Part shown: positions 6,961 through 15,495 of the stretch, one piece after another
Position numbering within the stretch: the first letter of the stretch is position 1
How the letters are laid out: the number at the start of each line of letters is the position of its first letter
Source: Streptomyces sp. CB03234
GTDB taxonomy: Bacteria; Actinomycetota; Actinomycetes; Streptomycetales; Streptomycetaceae
Reading direction: 5' to 3'
Length of the DNA: 64,000 bases
Assembly (NCBI RefSeq): GCF_001905885.1
Contig: NZ_LIYH01000008.1
Coordinates: 346,413-410,412, forward strand
Notes under the pieces: generated by a model
What the model saw: only the letters and a program-made list of their open reading frames with translations
Databases searched by the model: none
Told to the model about the DNA's origin: nothing
Position numbers and translations under genes: made by a program

Positions 6961-9732
6961 ATGTCGTCCTTCGTCGAACGCGATGCCGTGGAAGTGGTCG
7001 TGGCAGCACAGTGGTTCCGCGTCCTCGGTTCGACGCCGCCGTCGCTCGACACCAACTTCTTCGACTCCGGGGGCAATTCGCTGGCCGCTGCCCGCCTCAC
7101 CACGGCACTGTGCAAGGCGTTCCGTACGGACTTCCCGGTGCAGGTCGTGTTCGATGCCCAGACGTTCCGGGGTATCAGCGACTGGATCCGACGAGGCGTA
7201 CCGGCGTCGGGCAAGCGGCTCGTGACGCTCAACGAGAAGGGCGCCGGAGCGCCCCTGCTGCTCCTGCCCTCGGGCGGGGGCGGGGTCATCGGTCTGCAGC
7301 GCTTCGGCGGGGCGCCGTTCGACCGCCCCGTGTTCGGGCTCCAGGCGCGGGGGCTCGACCCGCGCGACGGCCTGCCCTTCACGGACCTGGACGAGATGAC
7401 GGCCGACTTCGTGCGCGTCGTGGAGGAGTCCGCGCTGCCCCGCACCCTGCACCTGGCCGGCTACTGCTCCGGTGGCACCTTCGCCTACGAGCTGGCGCGC
7501 GAGCTGCGCGCCCGGGGCTGGAACGTGCTGTCCGTCTCCCTGTTCAACACCTCGCTCTACCGCCGGCCCCTCGTCCTCGAAGAACTGATCCAGCAGCGCC
7601 TGGCGGGCATCGCCTCGGCCACCGGCCTGGAGATGCCCGCGGGCGAGCTGGACGCCGCCCAGGTCTTCCACGCGCTGAAGGACAGGAGCGAGGACATCCT
7701 CGAAGCCGACCTCGCCTCCTTCGAAGCGCGTCTGCGTGTGTACGGATCCCTCTGGACGGCCGTCACCGGCTACCGGCCCCGGCCCCAGGACATCCCGGTG
7801 CGTCTGTTCGCCACGCCGGACCGCTACCACCCCGACGACGTGGCGCTGATGGGCGAGGACGACCGCGACTGGTCGGAACTGGGCTTCCGTGACTTCCGCG
7901 CGTACGACGTCGAGGTGAGCCACCGCGACATGCTGCGCCACGACCCCACCCTGCACGCCATCGAGCGGTCGCTCGCGGAGCTCGACGCGCCCGTGAGCGA
8001 GTCCGTACCGGCCGCGGCGACGGCCGTGGCGGACCTGCTCCCGGATCCGGCGGAGGAGGTGGACCCGGACACGCTCCTGGCCCTGGGCCACGGGGAGCAG
8101 CTGACGGGTACGGATACCGACACCGTGCCCGTCCACGTACGCGTCACCGAGTGGATGCGGACCCATCCCGAGCGCGTGGCCGTGAGCAGCGGTGGCGCGT
8201 CGGTCACGTACGGGCAGCTCGACTCCTGGGCGACGCGCGTCGCCGCCGGGCTGGCCGCGGCCGGCGTCACGCGCGGACACCGCGTCGGCGTTCTGGCCGA
8301 GCCCTCCTTGGCGATGGTCGCCGCCGTCCTCGGCACACTGCGCTGCGGCGCCGCGTACGTGCCCGTGGACACCGCCCATCCGGACGCGCGCATCGGCTCC
8401 ATCCTGTCGGACGCCGGTGTCACCGCCGTGGCCGTGACACCGCTGACGGCGTCCCGCGCCGTCGCGCCCGGCCTGCCGCGCGTAGTGGTGGGGGGCAACT
8501 GGACGGAGGAGGACCAGGGGGCGGCCGGCCGGGCTGCGGACGACACGTCCGTACACCCACGGAAGCCGCACGAGCCGCACGAGCCGCACGAGCGGTACGA
8601 GCCGCACGAGCCGTCGTACGAGGACGCGGGACCCGAGGACACCGCCTACCTCATCTACACCTCGGGCAGCACGGGCGAGCCGAAGGGCGTCCTGGTCGGT
8701 CACCGTGAACTCGCCGCCTCGACCGCGGCCCGCCGCACGGTGTACCCGGGCGAGCCGGTGTTCCTCCTCGTGTCACCGCTCGCCTTCGACTCCTCCGTCG
8801 CGGGGATCTGGGGCACCCTCACGGCCGGCGGCCATCTGGTGGTCGCCACCTCGGAAGAGGTACGCGACCCCGGCCTGCTGGTCCGGCTCGTCGCCCGGCA
8901 CGGCGTCACCCACCTGCTGTGCGTACCGTCCCTGTATGCCGTCCTCCTCGACGCGGCCGAGCACCTGGGCATGGACGCTCTGCGCTCCCTCGGCACGGTC
9001 ACCGTCGCGGGCGAGCCCCTCCCCCAGTCGCTGTTGCACCGTCATTTCGAGCTGCTGTCCGACACAAAAGTGGCACTGGTCAACGAGTACGGTCCCACCG
9101 AGGCGACCGTCTGGGCCAGCTATGCGCGCTTCGACGCTCCCGGGCCCGTGTCCATCGGCCGGCCGGTCCCGGGCACCCGGCTGTACGTACTCGACGAGGA
9201 ATGCCGCCCGGTGCGGGTGGGCGTCACCGGCGAGCTGTACATCGGCGGCGCCGGCGTCGCCCGCGGCTATCACGGCAGGCCGGAGGCGACCGGGCGGGTC
9301 TTCCTCACCGACCCGTTCGCCGGCGTCGACGGCGCGCGCATGTACCGGACCGGGGACCTCGTCCGCTGGAACCGCGACGGCACACTCGACTTCGTCGGCC
9401 GCCGCGACCACCAGGTCAAGATCCGTGGCCACCGGGTCGAACTCGGTGCAGTGGAAGCCCAGTTGGCGGCCCAGCCGGGCGTCCGCGAGGCGGTCGTCGT
9501 CGCCAACGACACCGGAACGGGCCTGATCGCCTTCGCCCTGGCCTCCACCGCACCGCCTGCGACGGCACCCGGCGATCACCTCGCCGACGAACGAACCCTG
9601 CGGACGCGGATGGCCGAGCTGCTCCCCGCCGTCATGGTCCCCGAAAGCATCCTGCTCCTGCCGGACTTCCCGCGCACGGTCAACGGCAAGGTGGACCGTG
9701 CGGCCCTGCTGCGACTCGGGCACGGCGCGTGA
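6961..9732 (+). CDS. NRPS protein with PCP-thioesterase-adenylation order
   Basis: The product is 923 aa. Residues 5-80 are a PCP (FFDSGGNS, Ser40). Residues 88-340 are a type I-like thioesterase with nucleophile motif GYCSGG (Ser170) and candidate catalytic His321. Residues 400-915 are an adenylation domain with YTSGSTGEPKG, NEYGPTEATVW, YRTGDLVRW and a C-terminal NGKVDRAAL containing the A10 lysine. Residues I place in the binding pocket are D, S, A, C, T, A, E, V, W, K; I cannot assign a substrate. The start at 6961 follows GGGAG at 6949-6953. A thioesterase in the middle and adenylation at the end is the reverse of a normal termination module. A PHE-rich repeat interrupts the adenylation domain between cores A2 and A3. 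The gene is divergent from the PCP-C operon and probably cooperates with it. Confidence 0.9.
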   Translation: MSSFVERDAVEVVVAAQWFRVLGSTPPSLDTNFFDSGGNSLAAARLTTALCKAFRTDFPVQVVFDAQTFRGISDWIRRGVPASGKRLVTLNEKGAGAPLLLLPSGGGGVIGLQRFGGAPFDRPVFGLQARGLDPRDGLPFTDLDEMTADFVRVVEESALPRTLHLAGYCSGGTFAYELARELRARGWNVLSVSLFNTSLYRRPLVLEELIQQRLAGIASATGLEMPAGELDAAQVFHALKDRSEDILEADLASFEARLRVYGSLWTAVTGYRPRPQDIPVRLFATPDRYHPDDVALMGEDDRDWSELGFRDFRAYDVEVSHRDMLRHDPTLHAIERSLAELDAPVSESVPAAATAVADLLPDPAEEVDPDTLLALGHGEQLTGTDTDTVPVHVRVTEWMRTHPERVAVSSGGASVTYGQLDSWATRVAAGLAAAGVTRGHRVGVLAEPSLAMVAAVLGTLRCGAAYVPVDTAHPDARIGSILSDAGVTAVAVTPLTASRAVAPGLPRVVVGGNWTEEDQGAAGRAADDTSVHPRKPHEPHEPHERYEPHEPSYEDAGPEDTAYLIYTSGSTGEPKGVLVGHRELAASTAARRTVYPGEPVFLLVSPLAFDSSVAGIWGTLTAGGHLVVATSEEVRDPGLLVRLVARHGVTHLLCVPSLYAVLLDAAEHLGMDALRSLGTVTVAGEPLPQSLLHRHFELLSDTKVALVNEYGPTEATVWASYARFDAPGPVSIGRPVPGTRLYVLDEECRPVRVGVTGELYIGGAGVARGYHGRPEATGRVFLTDPFAGVDGARMYRTGDLVRWNRDGTLDFVGRRDHQVKIRGHRVELGAVEAQLAAQPGVREAVVVANDTGTGLIAFALASTAPPATAPGDHLADERTLRTRMAELLPAVMVPESILLLPDFPRTVNGKVDRAALLRLGHGA
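8564..8616 (+). repeat. 9-bp tandem repeat inside the adenylation domain
   Basis: About six copies of a GAGCCGCAC-like 9-mer encode a Pro-His-Glu-rich loop (PHEPHEPHERYEPHEP). The repeat lies just before core A3 (YTSGSTGEPKG), in a variable surface loop of adenylation domains. It keeps the reading frame, so it is probably a slippage-made loop extension and not a disruption. Confidence 0.8.
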
Positions 9733-9741
9733 GCCGGCCCC

Positions 9742-10503
9742 TCAGCCCTGGGGGCGCGGGTCGAGCCAGAGGGACTCACCCAGGGCGCAGAGGTCGCCGG
9801 AGGCCGTGGCGAGGGCGACGCCCATACGATGCTTGCGGCCCGATTCGGAGAGCAGCCAGGCGTACGAGACGTACGGCTCGCCCACGGCCACCGGGCGCAG
9901 GAGCGTCCCCGTGAGGGAGGCGGTGACCGCGCCCGGTCGCTGGGTGCCGAGCAGGCGGCCCGCCCAGTTGCCCGGGCAGTCCAGGACGCCCCAGACCAGC
10001 TCCGGCGGGAGGAGGCCGTCCGGGCCGGCGAGGGTGGGCTCCGGGGTCCAGCCGCAGGCCACGACGGAGCGGCCCGGCACCGGGGCGCAATGCTGGCGCA
10101 GGCCGCGTCCGGGCGTACGGAGACCGCAGCCGAAGCAGTCGATCACACCGTCGGGCGGGTCCGCCCGGAACGTCTCGGCCGCCGCCCACGCCTCGTCCCA
10201 GGACGGCGCCTCGGGCACGTCGAGCAGCGGCCCCCGGGCCGGAGCCGCCGTCACCAGCGGCCGGCCGGTGTGCCCCAACTCGCAGCCGCCGTCCGCCGTT
10301 CGGGCGATCCGCACGGGCGTCTCGACCGGCACGGGACCGCGGAAATCCACCCGTACGGTCCCGGCCTCCACACGCTGGGCGAGCAGGCCGGCGACATGGC
10401 CTCCGAAGGCCACCCCGGGATAGCCGACATACAGCTCCGGCACCACGATCGCGTCACGCGTCGCGTCACGCGTCGGGTCGGTCGTCGAGTCGGTCGTCGT
10501 CAT
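9742..10503 (-). CDS. hotdog-fold thioesterase-like protein
   Basis: The product is 253 aa. The first third contains GYPGVAFGGHVAGLLAQRV, the GGxxAG-type helix start seen in acyl-CoA thioesterase hotdog domains, and a second hotdog-like half follows. A CFGCG motif in the middle recurs in this actinobacterial hypothetical family. The start at 10503 (MTTTDSTTDPTRD) avoids an odd Cys/Trp-containing extension and precedes conserved sequence. It converges on the PCP-TE-A gene with a 9-nt gap and is followed upstream by the leftward CtaG/DUF2243 pair with its own start. A housekeeping acyl-CoA or aryl-CoA hydrolase is likely. Membership of the NRPS pathway cannot be excluded but is not indicated. 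Confidence 0.65.
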   Translation of the reverse strand: MTTTDSTTDPTRDATRDAIVVPELYVGYPGVAFGGHVAGLLAQRVEAGTVRVDFRGPVPVETPVRIARTADGGCELGHTGRPLVTAAPARGPLLDVPEAPSWDEAWAAAETFRADPPDGVIDCFGCGLRTPGRGLRQHCAPVPGRSVVACGWTPEPTLAGPDGLLPPELVWGVLDCPGNWAGRLLGTQRPGAVTASLTGTLLRPVAVGEPYVSYAWLLSESGRKHRMGVALATASGDLCALGESLWLDPRPQG

Positions 10504-10575
10504 GGACCACACCTCACCACACCGCCTCGGGCACACGGTGCCGGACGGGCTGGTGACAGTGGTCACAGGCCGCGG

Positions 10576-11397
10576 TCAGCCGGCCTGTCGCGGACCGGTG
10601 AGGACGGCGCGGCGGGCGTGGGCGCGGCCGGTCCTCGCGTACCACTGGATGGCCAGGGTGACGGCGAGGGCGAGCTCGACCAGGTCGCCGCCGTAGTACA
10701 TGAGTTGGGCGCCGGTATGCAGGTCCGACGCGTCGTACGAGGTGCCGGGAGGCGGAGCGGCGTAGAGGGTCTTGGCGAGTACGGCGTGGCCGGCGCCGGC
10801 GGCGAGCAGCGTGACACCGCGCAAAGCCGGGCCCCAACGGCGGCGGACCGGATCGACCTGGCAGATGGTGAAGGTGAACAGCGCTCCGGCGGCCAGTACG
10901 TGCGCCTGCACGGCCAGGTGCCACACGGGGTGATGCCGGGTGACGGCGAACAGGCCGGTGCGGTGGAGCAGCCACAGGCCGCCGATGTCCAGCAGGGCCG
11001 CCACCGGCGGGAACGCGAGCCATCCGGCGGGCCGTGAACGCGCCACCGCCAGCAGACACCGCCGTACGGGGCCGGCCGGCGTGCCGCGCAGAGCGAGGGT
11101 GAGGGGGCGGGCGAGGACCAGCAGCAGCGGTGCCGCCATGCCGACGAGCAGGTGCTGGGCCATGTGCGCGGTGAAGGGACCGTCCGGCAGCCCGCCCACC
11201 ACCGCCCATGCCAACGCGGCGCTTCCGCCGGTGAAGGACACATCCCGCCACCACGGCCACGCGTCCCCGCGGCGGCGCAGGCGAGCCGCGGCCACCAGGT
11301 AGGCGCCGGCCACCAGCAGGGCGGCAGCGGCGGTCAGCGGCCCGGCCAGGGCGGCGGGCGCGTCGGCCGGGCCGGGGTGGACGTGTGCCGGTGTCAC
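10576..11397 (-). CDS. CtaG-family membrane protein (cytochrome c oxidase assembly factor-like)
   Basis: The product is 273 aa with about seven hydrophobic helices. FTAHMAQHLLVGMAAPLLL is the signature of the caa3-type CtaG/DUF1404-like family, with histidines suited to copper binding. The GTG start at 11397 overlaps the stop of the upstream DUF2243 gene by 4 nt (GTGA), so the two are translationally coupled. In actinobacteria this pair commonly occurs together. A role in copper handling or oxidase assembly at the cytoplasmic membrane is expected from family knowledge. The C-terminus is rich in Arg and Ala. Confidence 0.82.
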   Translation of the reverse strand: MTPAHVHPGPADAPAALAGPLTAAAALLVAGAYLVAAARLRRRGDAWPWWRDVSFTGGSAALAWAVVGGLPDGPFTAHMAQHLLVGMAAPLLLVLARPLTLALRGTPAGPVRRCLLAVARSRPAGWLAFPPVAALLDIGGLWLLHRTGLFAVTRHHPVWHLAVQAHVLAAGALFTFTICQVDPVRRRWGPALRGVTLLAAGAGHAVLAKTLYAAPPPGTSYDASDLHTGAQLMYYGGDLVELALAVTLAIQWYARTGRAHARRAVLTGPRQAG

Positions 11398-11882
11398 GGT
11401 GCCGGCGTGCGGGTACGCCGGGCGGCGCGGACGCCCAGGGCGAGGCCGGCCAGGAGCAGGAGCAGGCCGCACCCGTTCCACGCCCAGTCGTAGGGCGTGA
11501 CGTCCACGCCGTAGCGGATCTGGTGCAGACGCAGCAGCTTGTGGTCCACGATCCCGTCGAACAGCTGGAAGGCACCCAGACCGAGGAAGAACCCCGCCCA
11601 GGCGTGGCCGGGAACCAGGGCGCGGCGGCGGCGCAGGTCCGCGTACAGGAAGAACCCGGCGACCAGGGCGAGCAACTCCCCCGTGTGCAGCAGACCGTCG
11701 GACATGAGGCCCACGCCGGTGGTGGAGCGGTCGTAGAAGTGGTGCCAGCCCAGAACCTGGTGGAAGACGATCTCGTCGACGGCTGCCATGACGGCCACTC
11801 CGATGACCGCGGTCACGGCCATCGACCTGCGAGGCTGAGGGGGTCCGCCGGGGGGAGCGGGAGAAGGCGCCGACCGGTTCAT
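11394..11882 (-). CDS. DUF2243 membrane protein
   Basis: The product is 162 aa with four predicted membrane helices. VDEIVFHQVLGWHHFYD and FDGIVDHKLLRLHQIR are the two histidine-bearing repeats that define DUF2243. Function is unknown, but the conserved His residues near the membrane face suggest metal or heme interaction. It lies directly upstream of, and overlaps, the CtaG-like gene. A sequence matching the sigma-B-type consensus lies about 76 nt upstream of its ATG, suggesting stress induction of this two-gene operon. Confidence 0.85.
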   Translation of the reverse strand: MNRSAPSPAPPGGPPQPRRSMAVTAVIGVAVMAAVDEIVFHQVLGWHHFYDRSTTGVGLMSDGLLHTGELLALVAGFFLYADLRRRRALVPGHAWAGFFLGLGAFQLFDGIVDHKLLRLHQIRYGVDVTPYDWAWNGCGLLLLLAGLALGVRAARRTRTPAP

Positions 11883-11957
11883 CGGGTTCTGCCTTTCTGC
11901 CCCGGACAGCGGCCGAGGCGCCCGGGGCGGTGGGTGGACATGCCAAGCGCAGAGCGG

Positions 11958-11981
11958 GTACCCGGCTCACCGTGGACAAGC
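11958..11981 (-). promoter_or_regulatory. sigma-B-type promoter candidate for DUF2243-ctaG
   Basis: On the minus strand the sequence is GCTT, then 14 nt, then GGGTAC. This fits the Streptomyces sigma-B-like consensus GNNT-N14-16-GGGTAY exactly. It lies about 76 nt upstream of the DUF2243 ATG. Confidence 0.5.
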
Positions 11982-12256
11982 GCGGCAACAGCGTCGTCAC
12001 GGCGCTCGGCGGGAGGCTGAGCAGGCGATCACGGCCGGCGGCCCCATCGGTCGGCCGGCATGCCGGAACGTCCCCGCACACAGTCTCCGCCGGGGAACCG
12101 GGCGATGCACTTCGGGCGGGCCACGGGCGACCCGCGATGGTCCCGGTGCCGGTCCGGCCCGAGTCGTGCGGTGGCCCATCGGGATGACGAAGACCGGATC
12201 CGCGCAGTGCCGGGGCTTCGAATGGCTAGGGATGGCCATGCCCCTGTCTTTGCATT

Positions 12257-12281
12257 GTTCCTCCCTCACCTTCAGGGGTAC
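12257..12281 (+). promoter_or_regulatory. sigma-B-like promoter candidate for the ferritin-like operon
   Basis: GTTC, then 15 nt, then GGGTAC, ending about 40 nt before the ATG at 12321. The -10 element matches GGGTAY perfectly. The -35 has C instead of T in the last position, so the match is weaker than the one upstream of DUF2243. Confidence 0.38.
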
Positions 12282-12320
12282 CCAGCCGTGTGACCCACGA
12301 CCGGCCTCCAGGAGGCATGG

Positions 12321-13520
12321 ATGACGTTCGATCCGCTGCAGCAGCGTGGTATCCCGTTGGACCGTCAGATCAGGAACTGGCGCGAGCTCGATGTCGAGCC
12401 GATCGACCCGGACCGCTGCGACCCGTACACCCGTTGCCGGATCATCACGATGAACGGCATCGAGGTCGAGGCGGTCCTCTTCAGCCACCAGCTGGCCCGC
12501 AACACCGTCGACCCCGAGGTCAAGCGGCAGCTGGCGCAGACCCGCTACATCGAGGCGCAGCAGCAGAAGGTGGTGAACTGGCTGCTGCCGGGTGTGTCGT
12601 CGGTGCTGGAGACGACGATCGCCTATGAGCAGGTGGCGGTCGACCTGACCGCTTGGGTGGCCCGGATGGAGCCGGATCCGTATCTGAAGCAGGCGTACCA
12701 GTTCGGTGTGCTGGAGGACTTCGACCATCTGTACCGGTACGCGAACCTGTACGAGATGATCGAGCACCGCAAGGCCGAGTCGATCGTCGACAGCCTCACC
12801 GAGGTCATGCCGGGCCGGCCGACGAAGTTCCACCACCGTCACCCGTTCGACAACGTCCGTGACCCGTACGACCGCGAGGCCACGAGCCCGTTGTCGAAGC
12901 TGCACGCGCTGACGATCCTGTCGGCCGAGCAGCAGACGATGAACTTCTACATGAACACCGGCCCCACCTACATGGAGCCGATCGCCCGCCAGCTGTACCA
13001 GGAGATCGGGCTGATCGAGGAGGAGCACGTCACCCACTACGAGTCGCTGGTCGACCCGGGAGAGACATGGTGGGAGCAGCTGGTCACCCACGAGTACAAC
13101 GAGTGCTACCTGTACTACTCCTTCATGGAGCAGGAGAGCGATCCCAAGGTGAAGGCCGTCTGGGAGCTGCATCTGAACATGGAGCTGGAGCACCTGCACC
13201 TGGCCTGCGACCTGATGCGCCGCCACGACGGCCGTGACCCGGAGTCGGTGCTGGCACCCGAGCTACCGAACGTACTGACGTTCGAGCCGAACAAAGCGTA
13301 CCTGCGCGAGCTGCTCGACACCCAGATGGACCTGACCACGCTGGGTGCGGGCTATGTGCGCGAGGCGCACGAGCGCTTCGAGCGGATGCAGGCGCAGATC
13401 CACGGCGGTGAAGAGCCGCCGAGTGAGCGGGTGATGGCGCAGCACGACGAGATGTTCGGGCGCGAGTACCGCGTCGAGACCGAGGGCGAGCACCCCGACC
13501 CCGCGATGCGGGAGAAGTAG
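12321..13520 (+). CDS. ferritin-like superfamily (probable di-iron) protein
   Basis: The product is 399 aa, largely helical and rich in Glu/His pairs of the ExxH type: IEEEHVTHYESL around residue 235, NMELEHLHLA around residue 277, and AEQQTMNFYM near residue 200. Such spaced E...ExxH motifs are what a ferritin-like four-helix di-iron centre needs. AGGAGG lies 5 nt upstream of the ATG. The hemerythrin gene follows 10 nt after its stop, so the two form an operon. A role in oxygen, peroxide or iron stress is inferred from metal ligands, the partner gene and the sigma-B-like promoter. The specific reaction is unknown, and no secretion signal is seen. Confidence 0.72.
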   Translation: MTFDPLQQRGIPLDRQIRNWRELDVEPIDPDRCDPYTRCRIITMNGIEVEAVLFSHQLARNTVDPEVKRQLAQTRYIEAQQQKVVNWLLPGVSSVLETTIAYEQVAVDLTAWVARMEPDPYLKQAYQFGVLEDFDHLYRYANLYEMIEHRKAESIVDSLTEVMPGRPTKFHHRHPFDNVRDPYDREATSPLSKLHALTILSAEQQTMNFYMNTGPTYMEPIARQLYQEIGLIEEEHVTHYESLVDPGETWWEQLVTHEYNECYLYYSFMEQESDPKVKAVWELHLNMELEHLHLACDLMRRHDGRDPESVLAPELPNVLTFEPNKAYLRELLDTQMDLTTLGAGYVREAHERFERMQAQIHGGEEPPSERVMAQHDEMFGREYRVETEGEHPDPAMREK

Positions 13521-13530
13521 GAGAGCCGAC

Positions 13531-14124
13531 GTGTCCCAGATCCCTACGCCTCCGGCGGGCCAGGACAACGCCGCGGACGACGACGTCGTGGCATTGCTGA
13601 TGCGCCAGCACGGAGACATCCGCAACCTCTTGGACGACGTGGAGCACGCCGAGGGCGACGAGCGGCGGGAGGCCTTCCGACGTCTCGTACGCCTCCTCGC
13701 GGTCCACGAGACCGCCGAGGAAGAGGTCGTCCACCCCTTCGCGCGCCGCAGCCTGCCGGGTGGGGAGCAGGTCGTCGATGAACGGCTCGCCGAGGAGCGG
13801 GCGGCCAAGGAGACGCTTGCCGCGCTCGACGACATGGACACCGACGACCCGAAGTTCCTGCCCCGGCTCCAGGCACTGCGCGCCGATGTGCAGGCCCACG
13901 CACGGGCCGAGGAGCGTTACGAGTTCATCCACATCCGCCGCAGCACGGATGCGGCCGGGCTGGCCGCCATGGCCAGGGCCGTCAAAGCCGCCGAGATGAT
14001 GGCGCCCACCCGGCCCCACCCCGGCGTCGAGTCCGCGGCGGCCAACGTCATGGTGGGACCCGTCGCCGCCCTCATGGACCGCACCAAGGACGCCGTCCGC
14101 AAAGCCATGGGCAAGGACGGCTAG
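13531..14124 (+). CDS. hemerythrin HHE-domain protein
   Basis: The product is 197 aa. Residues 20-130 contain the hemerythrin ligand pattern: LLMRQHGDIRNLL, LAVHETAEEEVVHPF and later AHARAEERYEF. These supply the His and Glu ligands for a non-heme di-iron site. The GTG start has GGAGA upstream. The C-terminal 60 residues are Ala/Lys-rich and resemble tails found in other Streptomyces HHE proteins. It is co-transcribed with the ferritin-like gene. Oxygen, NO or redox sensing or storage is the family role. Confidence 0.85.
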   Translation: MSQIPTPPAGQDNAADDDVVALLMRQHGDIRNLLDDVEHAEGDERREAFRRLVRLLAVHETAEEEVVHPFARRSLPGGEQVVDERLAEERAAKETLAALDDMDTDDPKFLPRLQALRADVQAHARAEERYEFIHIRRSTDAAGLAAMARAVKAAEMMAPTRPHPGVESAAANVMVGPVAALMDRTKDAVRKAMGKDG

Positions 14125-14553
14125 GACACCACCGCACGGCAATCCGGCACACCACGCCGACCCCGGGCACGCCGCCGCCCTCGCCGACCGGATCGACGTC
14201 CTCGACAGGGGCGCCGATCCGGCCCGGACCACGAGGTCCTTGCAGTTCGGCGTGATCCCGGTCGCCGCCATGTGCGACGCGACCACTGTGGCGCCCCAGC
14301 CGTATTACGGGGTGGAGATGAAGTCCATCGACGGCCGATGGGTCCAGATGCATCCGGACGTGCCCAGTGGCAGCGCCGAGCGTCTCACCGGGCCAGGCTG
14401 CGCAGAGCGAGCCTGAGCGCGCGCAGACGCGTCCAGTGGTTGGTGGGTGATCAGCCATGGGCTGCCGTGACAGCCGGGCGTGCACGGGCACGTGCTTCCA
14501 CAGGAGCAGTCGGCGATAGCGTGGAGTCGAGACCCGAATGATGAGGAGGGCGC
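14125..14553. other. 429-bp intergenic region, possibly decayed coding DNA
   Basis: No intact gene is seen. A short minus-strand stretch around 14170-14270 reads like coding sequence (ATGITPNCKDLVVRAG) but is not continuous with a start and stop of sensible length. This may be a gene remnant. No hairpin terminator or clear promoter was found. Confidence 0.4.
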
Positions 14554-15471
14554 GTGCGATTCGCGCTGGAGGCACTGTTCGCCGACGTACCCGCGGAGCA
14601 GGTCGACGAAGCTCGTGAGTTCTACAAGCGGCGTGCGGCAGGCCGTGGCCCCAGCACACTGGAGGAGCTCAAGGAGGCACGCGCGAGGAGGTCCGCTCCT
14701 CGTGCCACCGATCCGCCTGCCGTCGAAGAGACGATCGAAGTCGCGGAACTGCGCGTCCCCGTCAGGATCTTCACGCCCGTGGACGGGCCGCCGCGGGGTG
14801 TCTACCTGGACATACACGGCGGCGGCTTCTACATGGACTCCGCGGCGCGAGGAGACGGACGCAACCGCGGGCTCGCAGACGCCCTGCAGCTCGCCGTCGT
14901 CGGCGTCGACTACCGGCTGGCGCCTGAGCACCCCTGGCCGGCGGCACCCGACGACTGTGAAGCAGCGGCGCTCTGGCTCGTCGAAGAAGCCGAGGCCCGC
15001 TTCGGAACGTCCCGGCTTGCGATCGGCGGGAGCTCCGCGGGTGCCACACTCGCCCTGGCGACCCTGCTCCGGCTGAGAGACAGAGGTGCCGTTGGCCGAT
15101 TCACCGGCGCCGCGCTCCAGTTCGGCACCTACGACTTGAGCGCGCGGACCCCGGCCGGCCGGCGCATCGCGGACGAGTACTTCATCCAGGCGTACGCCGG
15201 ACATGTGGAGGACCGCACTGTTCCCGACATCTCTCCCGTCTACGGCTTCCTCGGCGGGCTCCCCCCAACGCTGCTGATCGTCGGAAGCGCGGACGTCCTG
15301 CTGGAGGACAACCTGGCGATGGCGGCCCGGTTGTCGGCAGGCGGCAATGACGTCGAGGTCCAGGTCTACCCCGAGTCCCCCCACGGCTTCACGGGCCACC
15401 CCACGGCCATGGCCAGGACGGCGCTCAGCAGCGTCGACTCCTGGCTGCGCGACCGGATCACGCAACCGTAG
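14554..15471 (+). CDS. alpha/beta hydrolase, HSL-type esterase
   Basis: The product is 305 aa. It has the oxyanion motif HGGGF around residue 88 and nucleophile GGSSAG around residue 157, both diagnostic of the hormone-sensitive lipase (type IV) esterase family. A C-terminal GSADVLLED supplies the Asp, and SPHGF supplies the His. The first 50 residues form the usual helical cap. The start is GTG. It stands alone, rightward, converging on an SDR gene. Short-chain ester or lactone hydrolysis in the cytoplasm is expected; the substrate is unknown. Confidence 0.88.
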   Translation: MRFALEALFADVPAEQVDEAREFYKRRAAGRGPSTLEELKEARARRSAPRATDPPAVEETIEVAELRVPVRIFTPVDGPPRGVYLDIHGGGFYMDSAARGDGRNRGLADALQLAVVGVDYRLAPEHPWPAAPDDCEAAALWLVEEAEARFGTSRLAIGGSSAGATLALATLLRLRDRGAVGRFTGAALQFGTYDLSARTPAGRRIADEYFIQAYAGHVEDRTVPDISPVYGFLGGLPPTLLIVGSADVLLEDNLAMAARLSAGGNDVEVQVYPESPHGFTGHPTAMARTALSSVDSWLRDRITQP

Positions 15472-15495
15472 GGACGTTCCGTCTGCCGGAGGTCT

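Larger units (their letters stand above)
11883..12320. other. 438-bp divergent intergenic region
   Basis: The region lies between the leftward DUF2243 gene and the rightward ferritin-like gene. No convincing coding sequence is seen. It holds sigma-B-like promoter candidates for both directions (listed separately). The middle, 12000-12200, shows nothing identifiable. Confidence 0.7.

Noticed and set aside
14072..14659. 195-residue minus-strand frame between hemerythrin and the esterase
   Set aside because: It overlaps the starts or ends of two supported genes and shows only a short coding-like stretch.
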